NCBI GenBank assembly: GCA_001839685.1
Contig: MLAK01000551.1
Coordinates: 46,657 to 109,282, forward strand
Length of the DNA stretch: 62,626 nt
Direction of reading: 5' to 3'
Origin: Tritrichomonas foetus
Taxonomy: Eukaryota > Parabasalia > Tritrichomonadida > Tritrichomonadidae
Shown: positions 1 through 9,922 of the stretch, piece by piece
Position numbering within the stretch: position 1 is the first letter of the stretch
How the letters are laid out: each line of letters starts with the position of its first letter
Notes under the pieces: model-generated
The model's input: only the letters and a program-made list of their open reading frames with translations
What the model was told of the DNA's origin: nothing
Database searches by the model: none
Program-made: the position numbers and the translations under genes

Positions 1-825
1 TGACATATTTTAAATTTATTTTTGTTCCTTCGATGATTCATTTTTAAGAATCAATGAAGCAAAAATGAATAAAATCAATTATATCAAAAATTGTTCATTC
101 ATGATTTAAATTATAAGAATTTATAAATGAAGTTAAGGTGTTCAAATATGGGTCTGTTTTGAATAAAAATATGTGTTAGCAATTTTCGACGTACATACTA
201 TATAAAATAAAATAAAATTTCAAAAAATTATCTATAATTTTTTCAAAAAGTTCACTTGTGATGATTTGTCAATTGAAAAAAATTCGTCAATTGAACTTTA
301 TAAATCATTCAAAATCATCTTACTGATTTTTTAAATAAAATCAGTCATAAATTCAATGTTTCTGCGACATATTCATTGAATATCACTTCATTATCTTATT
401 TTCAATGAATAAGGCCAAATAAAATCAGGATCTTATCTAAAGTATTCAAAAACGTATAAAGTATTCAAAAACGTATAAAGTATTCAAATGTCACATCAAA
501 TCTTTTAATCAGCTTCAAATTTATCGTAGAAACACCAACTGTATATTCTAGAAATAGATTCGAATTTCACATGTAAATACATATAAGTGAGAAGTTTACT
601 ATCGCACACTCAAATACCTCTTTTTTCGGTAAAGTATCCATGTCAATTATATCGTTTATCAAAAAGTTTCACAAGGACAGTTTTTCCATAACCAGAAAAT
701 AAAAATGATATTTATGTCAAATCAGTTCAAATATGATGAAAAAGAAAAGAGAATGGGTAAATTAGGGGTTAAAATACAATTTTTATAAAAGAGAATAAAA
801 AACATGAAAAATATTTCTCTTCAAA
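1..825. other. Intergenic, no gene seen
   Basis: Very AT-rich sequence without a credible reading frame on either strand. The only structure I can point to is a 19-bp direct repeat at about 441-488, listed separately. The stretch lies downstream of the minus-strand kinase gene. Confidence 0.6.
441..488. repeat. 19-bp tandem repeat, about 2.5 copies
   Basis: Two identical units of AGTATTCAAAAACGTATAA (441-459 and 460-478) are followed by a partial third copy that diverges after AGTATTCAAA. Perfect identity of the two full units suggests a recent slippage duplication in non-coding DNA. Confidence 0.85.
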
Positions 826-3800
826 TTAGGGATAAGTTGGCATCGATAGTTTTGGTAATTCTCCATCCATTGCATTTGGAAACATTTCGTCGAATTTTAC
901 TATCACTTGTGTCAAATTTGGTCGATGAATGACAGATCTCTGTAAGACGAATTCTAAAAACGAACAATATTTTGGATTATCAAGTAAAGTAATATTTTCT
1001 TCAGTTAGAATTTTCTTTTTTGGATCAGTAATTCTTAAAAAGAAACGGGACCAATCAGAATCCAAGAAAAGAAATTCACCTGTAATTAACTCGAAAAACA
1101 AACATCCAATTGACCAAATATCGCTTGCTGGACCAGCACCGACTCTTTTCCTTCGATCAAAGTTAGGATTTGTTGTTGATGAGTTTAGAGCAATTGAAAG
1201 CATTTCAGGTGATTTTATCCATTCTGTTCCTTTATTTAATAAAGTAAAATCATTGCTTTCGTTTTTGTAACTCATTGCTTCACCGAAATCAGCCAATGCT
1301 GGATATCCATCTCTATCAAGCATTACATTATCACATTTTATATCAAAATGATTAATTCTATGATCAGTTAAAATGGTAGCAGCATTTAAGAACTCTCTAT
1401 ATATCCTTAAGAGCATTGAATCAGGTGGCTTCTCATTTTTAGCAGAATATTTCTTCCGCCATGACTTTAAAGTTGACGGATAATACTCCATAACTATATA
1501 ATATGAATCTGCAGTACATCCGTAATCATAGAGTTGCGTCACTCTTCGATCACCTTTGCAACGTTCTAAAATTGAAACTTCGGTATAAACTTCAACAAGA
1601 TGTGGATTATCAAATTCGTTTCGTGACTTTTCTAAGACTTTTACGGCATAAAGCTGATCATTTAAAGTAACAGCCATTACTGCACCAAAAGCTCCTGATG
1701 CTACATGGGTCCCATTTTGGTAACCATCGACTTTAAAAAGCTCAGGAACACTCATGCGTAAAAGTCGCTGGTAATCTTGGAACTGTGCTTCCCTTTCAGT
1801 TTTGAAGGCAGCTAAAACTGCTTCTTGGCGATCAGAGGAACGAACACTACTATTTAGTGCAATATCATCATCATTTGCAGAAGCAATGAAGTTAGGGAGT
1901 GATCTGAATGGATCTAATGCAAACTTTCCAAATGATAATGTGCTTGAATCATTTTTATTACTTTTACTCAATTTATTCACACCATGCCCAGCAATATTTT
2001 GGAAACTACTATCATTAGTAATCAATTCTTCAGCAAATTTATCTTCATTATCTTCTTCCTTAACAGTTTCAAGTGAATTATTATTCGAAATCATATTATT
2101 TGATGTATTAGTATTATTATTTTTTGGGATAGAATTATGTGGTCGGAAGATGTCTGCAGTGTTGCTTGTTCTTCCTGTTTTTATAAGTTGAATTTGTTGT
2201 GTTTCTCGTGAATCTTCTTCTTCTTCTTCTTCATCTCCATCATTTTCATTTTTATTTTGGAGATCAATTGATAAATCTGGTGGTGTGAATTCTTGTTCGA
2301 GAGATTTAGCAACATCGAAATTAATTTTCATTTCCATGTGACGCATTAAAGTGTACAAAACGTTTGGTTTTCGATTAACTTGTGGGAAAGGATCACAAAA
2401 ATAAACATCAAGACGATGAAGTGAGTGATCAATTAGCATGGAAAACATCATTTGTATAAAACTACAATGTACTTCATGGGAAATGTAAATTGGATACTTC
2501 TTTCGTATTTTTTTATATGCATTTAAGGAAATTTTTGTACTTTTCGAAACTCGGTTTGCTTCATCAACAATTGGAATAAAATGAAGTTGAAGTTTTGGAT
2601 TTTCTAGGTTCAGTTTTGGCAATCCAAGACCATTTGGCATTTCAAATTTAGGTAAATCTAAATATGATATATTTTTAATACTTCTTGATGAAGGGAAAAG
2701 AGACGGAGTCTTTTTCGTATCATTCGTTTTTGAAAGGGCGTCATTTTTCTGTAAATCAACGGTTTCTTCAAGTTTCATATTATGGATCATGAAGATTAAA
2801 AAATTCAGCCTTCCAAGTTGCTCTTTTGTATATTTTTGACGATTTGCAACAATCATTGTCATTGCTTCAACAAAAGCTTTCACATGATCTTCACGTAAGT
2901 ACTCCCTTGTGATTTCATTGACAACATAATGAAAAAATACAGCTGTATGCCACATAATAGATTCTTCTTCAAGAAAATGTAGAGAAGCTATAAAGAACTC
3001 GGTTGCTACTTTGATACAACTTGGAAAATTCATTGATGTAATCATAAAATAATGAAGAACAGAAGTTGCTTTATTTTGGAAGCTAATATGCGCTGTGAAA
3101 AGAAAAGGGCAATAAGTTGCCAATCTAAATAAAACTAGCAAGCCTGCACGACTTTGAGTAGTTGCTTGAGTTTTGGCAAAAACTGATCCTAATTTCGATA
3201 AATTTTCATTGCATAAATCTAAAAGTTGCCTATGAGTACTAGGCAATGTTTTAACTTCAAGAAATGTATTCATACATGCAATCCATGGAATAAATCTTAT
3301 CGCTAAGGTTCGATCATTAGAAGCAACAATATTATCAATATTATTTTGTGCTTTAGTAAATTGTGATGCTGCTTTTTGAACCAGTTTTGGAATAATGATT
3401 CCAGCATCAGTTAGCCTAACAAAATCTCGAATTAACCATAAAGCTGCAGTTTCATCAACAATTATATATGATGTAACTTCATTTAAAAATATATTCTTAT
3501 CAAAATCATCTAATAATGCTAAAATATATTGATCTCTTGTGGCAACAAATCGAATGAAGCTTCGATCCATTTGCTTAATTTCATCTTCTTCAAATGCCAA
3601 TAAATGCAAATATGCAGTATATTTACGATAGTGTTCAAAAATTAATTTCATTATTTCAATTGAACTCAATTTACCCAATTTCTCATCAAGTTCTTTATTC
3701 ACTTCTTTTTCGACCTCTTCTCGTTCATGAACATAAATGTTCGCTCTATGTGACAGAAATTCAGGGGAAAATCGATCAACGAAAATATGACCAATCATCG

Positions 3801-5346
3801 AGCCGATTAATGATAGTTCTTTATTTACTTCAGATTCATCTTCCTTAGCAGATGATGGTAAAGATGATGTTGACATAAAAGCACGACGAGTACTTCTTGT
3901 TTTTGGAACATAATCTTGGATTTGACTGTTAGAATTAATACTAGTCAATGCATTGACAGTGTTAATTCCAGAAAATAGCAAATTAGTGCCACTTGTTGTA
4001 GCTATTGAAAGTGAAGGTACCATCATATTAGAAAGGTCAAATTGTAAATTATTTGATGATAGAGCTGGATCCGTATTTTCTTCAATTATGAAATCATTTA
4101 AGGATGCTGGTGTGAATGATAAAGTGTTTTGCTGATAAGAAGAATTCATAGATAATTTTTTGATATTAGAGGTTGAATCAACAACATTGAATTGTACTTT
4201 TTTAGACAGTTTAGTCCGAGTCATTTCTTCAGCTTTTTGCTTTTGAGACTGCCGAAAAGAAGGCAAAATCGAACGATTTGATTGAAAAACGTTAAAAATA
4301 ACTTTTAATATATTTAATACCGTTTCAATATCATCATTTTCCATATTTAATTCAAAGCTTGACGCAATTTTTTTAATACTTTTCTTAATCATTTTATTTT
4401 GCATATCAAGTTCTTTCAATTCTTGTTTTCGTATACTTAAGTTTTCATTATAACTTTCTAACATTACATTTCCTTCGAAGAGCATTCTATTAAATCCTCG
4501 TATTTCATACTCAGCTTTATCTAAATTTGCTGAGATTAAAAAGTGCTTTTTTGTTTCTAAATTAATTTCTTCTTCTAAATTTTGGAGAGCAGAATTCATT
4601 GCTGATTTTTGAATTTTCGAATGTTCGAGTTTCACTGAAATTTCATCAGGATCAAATGAATCAAACATTTTCTGGATTATTTTTTGAATATTTGAAACAG
4701 TTTCATATTGTTTTTTAGCAACTGAGAGATTTTTTGCTTCATTTGGAGAATTCAAATGTTTCCCAAAAAGTGAAGGAATTGCAAAATCTTTGGTGCTTCT
4801 TACTGATGTTTTTGCGAGTTTTGCAGCAGTTTGAAGAGACCGAACAGGACGAGTATTTCCAGTCTTCAATTTTGGCAATGAATTATAGATTGATGTTTTC
4901 ATGGTTCCTTTTGGAGTGTTGCTCGAAATTAAAGGAATTGGAAATTTTTCCTTGGGTTTATTTCCAGAATAATCAGTTGATGAAAAATTATTTTTTGTTG
5001 GTGATGGTTGATGATTAGATATATTCAATGGCATATTTTTCAATGAATTAGCAGGATTGTTCATAAGAATGTGATCTGAATCATATAAATCACCTCCATT
5101 TTGGGAAATTACATCATCTGTAACACTTAATTTTTGAGATTGATTGAAATTACTGGTTTTTGATTGAAAGGAATGAATTAATTTATCATAAATTTTTATC
5201 AAAAAATCTGTTGTTTCGTTTTTTGAATTGACCATTTCGACTTCTTTTTTGATTTGATCATATTTGTGTTCTTCGAAAATGACTGGTTCTGCAGCAGGTC
5301 GTGGTTGTAACGATTTGAGCAATTTTGAAAGATCATCGACTGTCAT
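826..5346 (-). CDS. Large coiled-coil protein with C-terminal protein kinase domain
   Basis: About 1506 aa from the ATG at 5344-5346. The frame stays open 26 codons further upstream to a GTG, without an ATG. The N-terminal half is low complexity with coiled-coil stretches (for example around residues 220-330), the middle is helical and unassigned, and an acidic run precedes the kinase. The kinase spans about residues 1208-1490: glycine loop ASGAFGAV, lysine in YAVKV, catalytic loop HFDIKCDN, ADFGE, and a WIKSPE segment in place of APE. The Arg of HRD is Phe, so activation-loop phosphorylation is unlikely to control it through the usual RD arginine. Catalytic Asp, Asn and DFG are present, so activity is plausible. 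It phosphorylates unknown Ser/Thr substrates. The exact kinase group cannot be named from the sequence alone. Confidence 0.85.
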   Translation of the reverse strand: MTVDDLSKLLKSLQPRPAAEPVIFEEHKYDQIKKEVEMVNSKNETTDFLIKIYDKLIHSFQSKTSNFNQSQKLSVTDDVISQNGGDLYDSDHILMNNPANSLKNMPLNISNHQPSPTKNNFSSTDYSGNKPKEKFPIPLISSNTPKGTMKTSIYNSLPKLKTGNTRPVRSLQTAAKLAKTSVRSTKDFAIPSLFGKHLNSPNEAKNLSVAKKQYETVSNIQKIIQKMFDSFDPDEISVKLEHSKIQKSAMNSALQNLEEEINLETKKHFLISANLDKAEYEIRGFNRMLFEGNVMLESYNENLSIRKQELKELDMQNKMIKKSIKKIASSFELNMENDDIETVLNILKVIFNVFQSNRSILPSFRQSQKQKAEEMTRTKLSKKVQFNVVDSTSNIKKLSMNSSYQQNTLSFTPASLNDFIIEENTDPALSSNNLQFDLSNMMVPSLSIATTSGTNLLFSGINTVNALTSINSNSQIQDYVPKTRSTRRAFMSTSSLPSSAKEDESEVNKELSLIGSMIGHIFVDRFSPEFLSHRANIYVHEREEVEKEVNKELDEKLGKLSSIEIMKLIFEHYRKYTAYLHLLAFEEDEIKQMDRSFIRFVATRDQYILALLDDFDKNIFLNEVTSYIIVDETAALWLIRDFVRLTDAGIIIPKLVQKAASQFTKAQNNIDNIVASNDRTLAIRFIPWIACMNTFLEVKTLPSTHRQLLDLCNENLSKLGSVFAKTQATTQSRAGLLVLFRLATYCPFLFTAHISFQNKATSVLHYFMITSMNFPSCIKVATEFFIASLHFLEEESIMWHTAVFFHYVVNEITREYLREDHVKAFVEAMTMIVANRQKYTKEQLGRLNFLIFMIHNMKLEETVDLQKNDALSKTNDTKKTPSLFPSSRSIKNISYLDLPKFEMPNGLGLPKLNLENPKLQLHFIPIVDEANRVSKSTKISLNAYKKIRKKYPIYISHEVHCSFIQMMFSMLIDHSLHRLDVYFCDPFPQVNRKPNVLYTLMRHMEMKINFDVAKSLEQEFTPPDLSIDLQNKNENDGDEEEEEEDSRETQQIQLIKTGRTSNTADIFRPHNSIPKNNNTNTSNNMISNNNSLETVKEEDNEDKFAEELITNDSSFQNIAGHGVNKLSKSNKNDSSTLSFGKFALDPFRSLPNFIASANDDDIALNSSVRSSDRQEAVLAAFKTEREAQFQDYQRLLRMSVPELFKVDGYQNGTHVASGAFGAVMAVTLNDQLYAVKVLEKSRNEFDNPHLVEVYTEVSILERCKGDRRVTQLYDYGCTADSYYIVMEYYPSTLKSWRKKYSAKNEKPPDSMLLRIYREFLNAATILTDHRINHFDIKCDNVMLDRDGYPALADFGEAMSYKNESNDFTLLNKGTEWIKSPEMLSIALNSSTTNPNFDRRKRVGAGPASDIWSIGCLFFELITGEFLFLDSDWSRFFLRITDPKKKILTEENITLLDNPKYCSFLEFVLQRSVIHRPNLTQVIVKFDEMFPNAMDGELPKLSMPTYP

Positions 5347-5810
5347 TTTCGTCCGATTCAATCGCAGACTGTAATTATCAATCTCTTTTTTTAACGAAAT
5401 GATTTGTGAATTTAATAGATCCACGTTAGTTCGCTAATTTTGAGGAAATTCTTTAAACGGTCTCCTAGAATAAAGTATACAAAAAACAATGATGTTTCAG
5501 AATATTTTATAATTAGGAATATTTTTTTCGTCTTTTTTTCTATGCGTATACGGTCTTATCTCACAATTGAACCATTTTACACAGAAAATTCTATAATTCT
5601 GAGCCTTAGCCAAAATAACGAATTATTTTTTGTGTTATTAATTGGTTTCCTTTATTAAAACCAAGTTATTATTTCGCCTATATTTCACCATAGCAATATG
5701 TATACATTAATGGTTGGGCAGATTTTTAATTAAATGTAAAAATCCATGGCATACGAAAATTTTGTGGTAAAAACTATAATTGAATTGAAATTTATCGTAT
5801 CTCCAACCCT

Positions 5811-5826
5811 TCATATTGAAATTTAA
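5811..5826 (+). promoter_or_regulatory. Initiator-like motif and short 5' UTR of the acetyltransferase gene
   Basis: TCATATTG begins 16 bases before the ATG at 5827. It fits the trichomonad initiator pattern TCA(+1)-Y-W known from Trichomonas vaginalis and would give a leader of about 14 nt. The motif is short and common in AT-rich DNA, so support comes only from its spacing. Confidence 0.4.
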
Positions 5827-6333
5827 ATGCTCAACAACAAATCTATTGTTCCCATTACTGGTAATTTTGATGAATTGTATAAATTTGCCTACCCAATTTT
5901 GATGGAGTGTTATGATGCTTTCTTTAAGCCAGGAGTCATTCCTGCGTGGATTGAAAACAATCAATCAGCTAGAATGATTGAAAAGGAGGTAAAAGAAGGA
6001 ATGTTTTATTACTATCTAAAAAATGGTGCTGATAAGGCTGGATATATCGCACTCAGGCCAGAAAAAGAAGAACTTTTGTTGAGCAAGTTTTATGTTGAAA
6101 AAAATTTCAGGGCAAACGGTTTTGGACGATATGCCCTGAATTTCATGAACGAGTTTGGAAAGAAGAAAAACTTAAAGAAAATATACTGTTACTGCGCAGA
6201 CTACAACACACCATCTCTTGAAATATACAAAAAGTTTGGTTTTACAGAAAGAGGCGAGTATTTCTATGAGGAGCACTTCGAGCACGAAACAATTACTGAA
6301 AGAGAGATTGTTCTTGAAAAGCCAATTATTTGA
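5827..6333 (+). CDS. GNAT-family N-acetyltransferase
   Basis: 168 aa, the usual length of a stand-alone GNAT enzyme, starting at an ATG behind an initiator-like TCATATTG. The acetyl-CoA binding segment is visible around residues 93-115: a beta strand ending LSKFYVEKNFRANGFGRYAL, matching the V-x-x-x-x-R-x-x-G-x-G/A pattern. The C-terminal IYKKFGFTERGEY is the typical GNAT ending. It should transfer an acetyl group from acetyl-CoA to an amine; the substrate cannot be read from sequence. The compact single-domain layout resembles bacterial GNATs, so lateral acquisition is possible but unproven. The neighbours are unrelated genes. Confidence 0.85.
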   Translation: MLNNKSIVPITGNFDELYKFAYPILMECYDAFFKPGVIPAWIENNQSARMIEKEVKEGMFYYYLKNGADKAGYIALRPEKEELLLSKFYVEKNFRANGFGRYALNFMNEFGKKKNLKKIYCYCADYNTPSLEIYKKFGFTERGEYFYEEHFEHETITEREIVLEKPII

Positions 6334-6871
6334 ATTATAAAATATTTATAATTAAATCCTCTCTTGATTTATATATTTCATCTCCAAACGAAAGACTCCA
6401 TTTAATGAACGATTTCTTTTTATGAATGATTTCTGTTAATGAATGATTTCTGATAATGAAAGATTTTTGTTAATGAATGATTTCTGTTAATGATAGATTT
6501 CTTTTCATGAAAGATTTTTAGTTTTAGAACGTAAAATAGAGATCTATTTAAACCTTTGATATCAATTATATATCATTTTGCTAAGAAAGATAATCAACAC
6601 TCAAGTTATTCTCATTGTTGCGGATAAAAAATCAAAGAAAAGCTCATTATTTATTGTGAATTAACAGATGAAAAGATCACGTATTGTCTTTCAAGACCTT
6701 TTGGAAAGATAAAAGGCAATATTTCTTTATGATTTACTCAGTTTTTTTGTTTCGAATCTAGATTCTAAAATGAATCAAATACAAGCATTTAAATTCGCTC
6801 ATGAAAAAGGAAAAATAAAATTAAATATGAAGGTGGTCATTAATTTAAGTGTTTACAAACATATTAAATTC
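6334..6871. other. Intergenic with degenerate 17-bp repeats
   Basis: No gene seen. It separates the convergent acetyltransferase and RING genes and contains a degenerate tandem array at 6403-6520, listed separately. Confidence 0.6.
6403..6520. repeat. Degenerate tandem repeat, about 17-bp period, 7 copies
   Basis: Successive copies of a unit close to TAATGAATGATTTCTGT occur at about 6403, 6421, 6437, 6454, 6471, 6488 and 6506, with substitutions and small length changes. The period is not a multiple of three and there is no open frame, so this is a non-coding minisatellite. Confidence 0.75.
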
Positions 6872-7336
6872 TTATTTTTCTCCAAATAAGGACAAATGCG
6901 GGGAATTAAAAAGTCTGGGTCCCTGCCGGTTACTTCTGTTCGACCTTGCGTGCGATTGCATGTTCGAATTTAAAATTCCCGAACTTTGGTGCTGATGAAC
7001 CCTGGTAATATTTGTTGAAGTTCTGGGTTTGGTAACGGGTTCTTCTTCAGAATGCACAACAGGCTGAGCAGCATGAAACGAACTTGACGAATATGAATTC
7101 GATTCAGAATATTGATAAATAGTTGCCAATGATTTAGCAGAAATTATATAGCCTGTTTCATTTTTATTTTGCAGCTCTGCCATTCTCAGAAACTGTTGAT
7201 GACATTCTGGACAATACCAATCTGATGAAGCACAAAATTTGCCAATACATACAAAACAAAACTTATGGTTACATGGAAGTCGGCACATTTGCACTGAGCC
7301 TGCATTTCCACAAATTGAGCAAATCTCCTCCGACAT
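6872..7336 (-). CDS. RING-finger protein (probable E3 ubiquitin ligase)
   Basis: 154 aa from the ATG at 7334-7336. The N-terminal C3HC4 RING is complete: Cys6, Cys9, Cys22, His24, Cys27, Cys30, Cys42, Cys45, with the CPEC ending typical of the family. Such domains recruit an E2 enzyme and promote ubiquitin transfer. The rest is Ser/Asn/Gln-rich and probably disordered, with no second domain visible, so substrate choice is unknown. A codon before the ATG is GTG and could look like a start in a bacterial scan; the ATG preceded by TCACTAGTG is preferred. Confidence 0.85.
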   Translation of the reverse strand: MSEEICSICGNAGSVQMCRLPCNHKFCFVCIGKFCASSDWYCPECHQQFLRMAELQNKNETGYIISAKSLATIYQYSESNSYSSSSFHAAQPVVHSEEEPVTKPRTSTNITRVHQHQSSGILNSNMQSHARSNRSNRQGPRLFNSPHLSLFGEK

Positions 7337-7345
7337 CACTAGTGA
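7337..7345 (-). promoter_or_regulatory. Initiator-like motif before the RING gene
   Basis: On the minus strand TCACTAGTG lies directly before ATG, giving a leader of about 7 nt if transcription starts at the A of TCA. Very short leaders of this type are characteristic of trichomonads. Evidence is motif plus spacing only. Confidence 0.45.
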
Positions 7346-8189
7346 AGCAGATAAATGTCATTTTGCACCAACACTTTTTCAATTTATTTATCCATCATTT
7401 ATAAAAATGGAGGCTTTATCTGTTTATTATATATCTATGTAAACTTCCAATCAGTTCTTGTTGTGTTCACCACTACTAAGAAAACCTCATTAAAATAGAG
7501 AAAAAATAGATGATGATTTATTCAATGTCTCTTTTCCTTTTATTTCGAATCTAAAATAGTAATAATGATGCATTATTAATAAAATATGCTTGAATGGTTT
7601 CACATCACATGTATACATAAATAATGCGAAAATATTAACATGATGGATGATGAGGAATTTTTTGTCGATTTTTCGTTTATTTCTGATATGAAATTTAATT
7701 AATCGTTTCAAATGAAATTCTTTACCGCGCCACAGTCAAAGAAGAATTTGATTTGATGAGATATTTTGAATTCGATCCTTGAGAAATATAAATTTAATTA
7801 TTTTTTTCGATGTGAAAATGAGAATCCATATCTTGCAGTCATCAAAAGTGAGATTATTTTGGCAATATTCTGATATATTTGAGATAATCTGGAAAAAAAG
7901 AGGCGGTTTACTATTTTTGCTCGTTTATTTTATCCAATTTCACAAAATCGTTTGCAAGCATTCAATTTTGACAATAGTATTGAAATCTCAAAAATATTTG
8001 CAAAAGTAAACGGTAAGATTATATTTTCTTTGAATTTCCTCACATGTTCAATTAAATCGATTCAAAAAAATAGACTCAAAATCCGCCAAGGGTAATTTTT
8101 GAGAATAATTGGGGAAAAATGAGATATTTCCAAATACCGTTTACTTTAAAAAAGAAAACTCTCAAAAGAAAAAAATATTAAGTAATTCC
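7346..8189. other. Intergenic between divergent RING and Myb genes
   Basis: Short open frames occur on both strands, but none has protein-like composition or recognisable motifs. The promoters of both flanking genes should lie here. Nothing else seen. Confidence 0.5.
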
Positions 8190-9077
8190 ATGGAAACTCC
8201 ACACCATCCCACACGATGCCGCTCACATAATCCAGTAAAGAAGTCACACACACGTTGGTCACCAGCAGATGACGCATCATTAACTGCTATACTATCAAAC
8301 ACAAATGAGCCTAATTGGGATCAAATTGCACTTAAATTTCCAGGCAAAACACAACAACAAGTCGCTGACAGATGGAACAAAGTGTTGAATCCAGAACTTG
8401 TGAAGGGTTCTTGGTCACCTGAAGAAGATGCATTCATCATCCAGTGGGTGCAAGAGCACGGCGCAAGAAACTGGTCAACACTTGCTGCCAATCTTCCAGG
8501 AAGACTTGGGAAGCAATGCCGTGAACGTTGGGTGAATTCACTTGATCCCGACTTATTACGAAAGCCGTGGACAGAAGATGAAGATCAAATTCTGATCAGG
8601 TATCAGAAAATGTGGGGAAATAAATGGGCGAAAATTGCCCACTTTTTGCCAGGCCGAACAGATAATAGCGTGAAAAATCGTTGGAACTCATCTTTAAAGC
8701 GAAAGCTGGAAAGAATTGCAAAAGGACAAAATCCAGTCCAAAAGAGAGGAAGAAAACCAAAAAGACCTTCAACAGCTCCAGATGTGGTGAATGAGGAGGT
8801 GCCGAAGCCTGATTTTGAGTCAATGGAGCTCAATGTCACCACTCAGCCACCTACAAACTCACCACTTATGGGCCTTTCTCCAATTTTATCGACAGAATCT
8901 CCATTATTTACATTATTTTCGCCTGGAACGCCGTGGAACTTCAGGAGCCCTGGAACAATGTCAATGAAGAGCCCAATGCCTTTCTTTCTGAAAAGTCCAA
9001 CTGCTGGCGGAGGACTGGCTTTGCAGTCACCACTGCCATTTTCATTAGAGCCGGCTGACCAGCCTACTCAAAACTAA
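8190..9077 (+). CDS. Three-repeat (R1R2R3) Myb transcription factor
   Basis: 295 aa from the ATG at 8190; the open frame extends 27 codons upstream only to a TTG. Three Myb repeats follow one another: R1 about residues 21-68 (TRWSP..NWDQIA..VADRWNKVL), R2 about 73-120 (GSWSPEED..RNWSTLA..QCRERWVN), R3 about 125-172 (KPWTEDED..NKWAKIA..VKNRWNS). The regularly spaced tryptophans are present. A basic AT-hook-like KRGRKPKRP (185-193) follows. The tail is rich in Ser-Pro and Thr-Pro pairs (LSP, ESP, FSPGTP, RSPG, KSP, QSP), candidate sites for proline-directed kinases. In animals and plants 3R-Mybs bind AACNG-type sites and control cell-cycle genes; that role here is inference. It probably acts in the nucleus. 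Confidence 0.93.
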   Translation: METPHHPTRCRSHNPVKKSHTRWSPADDASLTAILSNTNEPNWDQIALKFPGKTQQQVADRWNKVLNPELVKGSWSPEEDAFIIQWVQEHGARNWSTLAANLPGRLGKQCRERWVNSLDPDLLRKPWTEDEDQILIRYQKMWGNKWAKIAHFLPGRTDNSVKNRWNSSLKRKLERIAKGQNPVQKRGRKPKRPSTAPDVVNEEVPKPDFESMELNVTTQPPTNSPLMGLSPILSTESPLFTLFSPGTPWNFRSPGTMSMKSPMPFFLKSPTAGGGLALQSPLPFSLEPADQPTQN

Positions 9078-9922
9078 GCTTTTTATTCATTTTATCATCG
9101 GAAGAGTAAAGCACTTCGTATCTTATTTTCGATTTTTGTTTCTTTCTGGTCATATTTTTTTGGTGATTTTTTGGAAATTGGAGGTAAAATGTTTTTTAGA
9201 ATTGATTAAGTGCATTTGTATGTATGTGGATGCTGAGTGTTGGCTTGTTTTTGATATTTGACAGGAATTATTGGATAGGAAAAAAATTGATATCTGGTTT
9301 CGGTGATGAGTTTGATCATCCAATTCTATTGGGTGGTGAATTTGCATCACAAATGAGTGTGAGGAGAGTGTCTGATTCGAGAATCCCTCTTTGGAAATGT
9401 CTGTTGAGAATTAAAGTTCGTTTAGAAATCTTGTGCGTTAAAATTTTCCTATTGATTGGCCCGATGAAAATCCTCACTATTGTAGGTCTCTCCTGTGCAT
9501 TGTGAAATGCATTTATTACGTTTATAGAACCATGACGGAAAAAATCGTTATCAAATTTTGATGAAATATATTTTATCAAACGATCGAACTTAATTTATGA
9601 GAAAAAGTTATTTGAAATGAATTGGTTAGTTATCAGCTTGATAAATTAAAAATTTTACTCCACTTCATCTCCATCAAACTCGAATATTATAATTTTTTCC
9701 ATTCACTTGAAAGAATGATAAAGATAGATTCAATGGAATTTTTTTTCAATTATAATATGACTAGGTTTCATGAATACAAGAAATGACAGAATGAAACATT
9801 GACAAAAATATGGTTATAATAAATCGATTATCTAATTGTAAAGTTTATATGTGTTGATTTGATTGAAATATTTAAATGTTAATTTGATCTGTCATATTCA
9901 AAAAGTTGATATATGAATATTT
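9078..9922. other. Intergenic, no gene supported
   Basis: Two overlapping short frames on opposite strands (about 9224-9505 and 9316-9579) lack recognisable motifs and exclude each other. The stretch likely holds the 3' end of the Myb transcript and the promoter of the importin-like gene; TCATATTC at 9892-9899 lies about 29 nt before its ATG. Confidence 0.5.

Noticed and set aside
5425..5430. ACTAAC on the minus strand as an intron branch point
   Set aside because: There is no close AG acceptor in the expected trichomonad arrangement and no upstream GTATGT donor that follows an ATG exon; it is mentioned only as a weak hint.
9224..9579. Overlapping short frames downstream of the 3R-Myb gene
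   Set aside because: Opposite-strand frames exclude each other and neither has motifs or coding-like composition.
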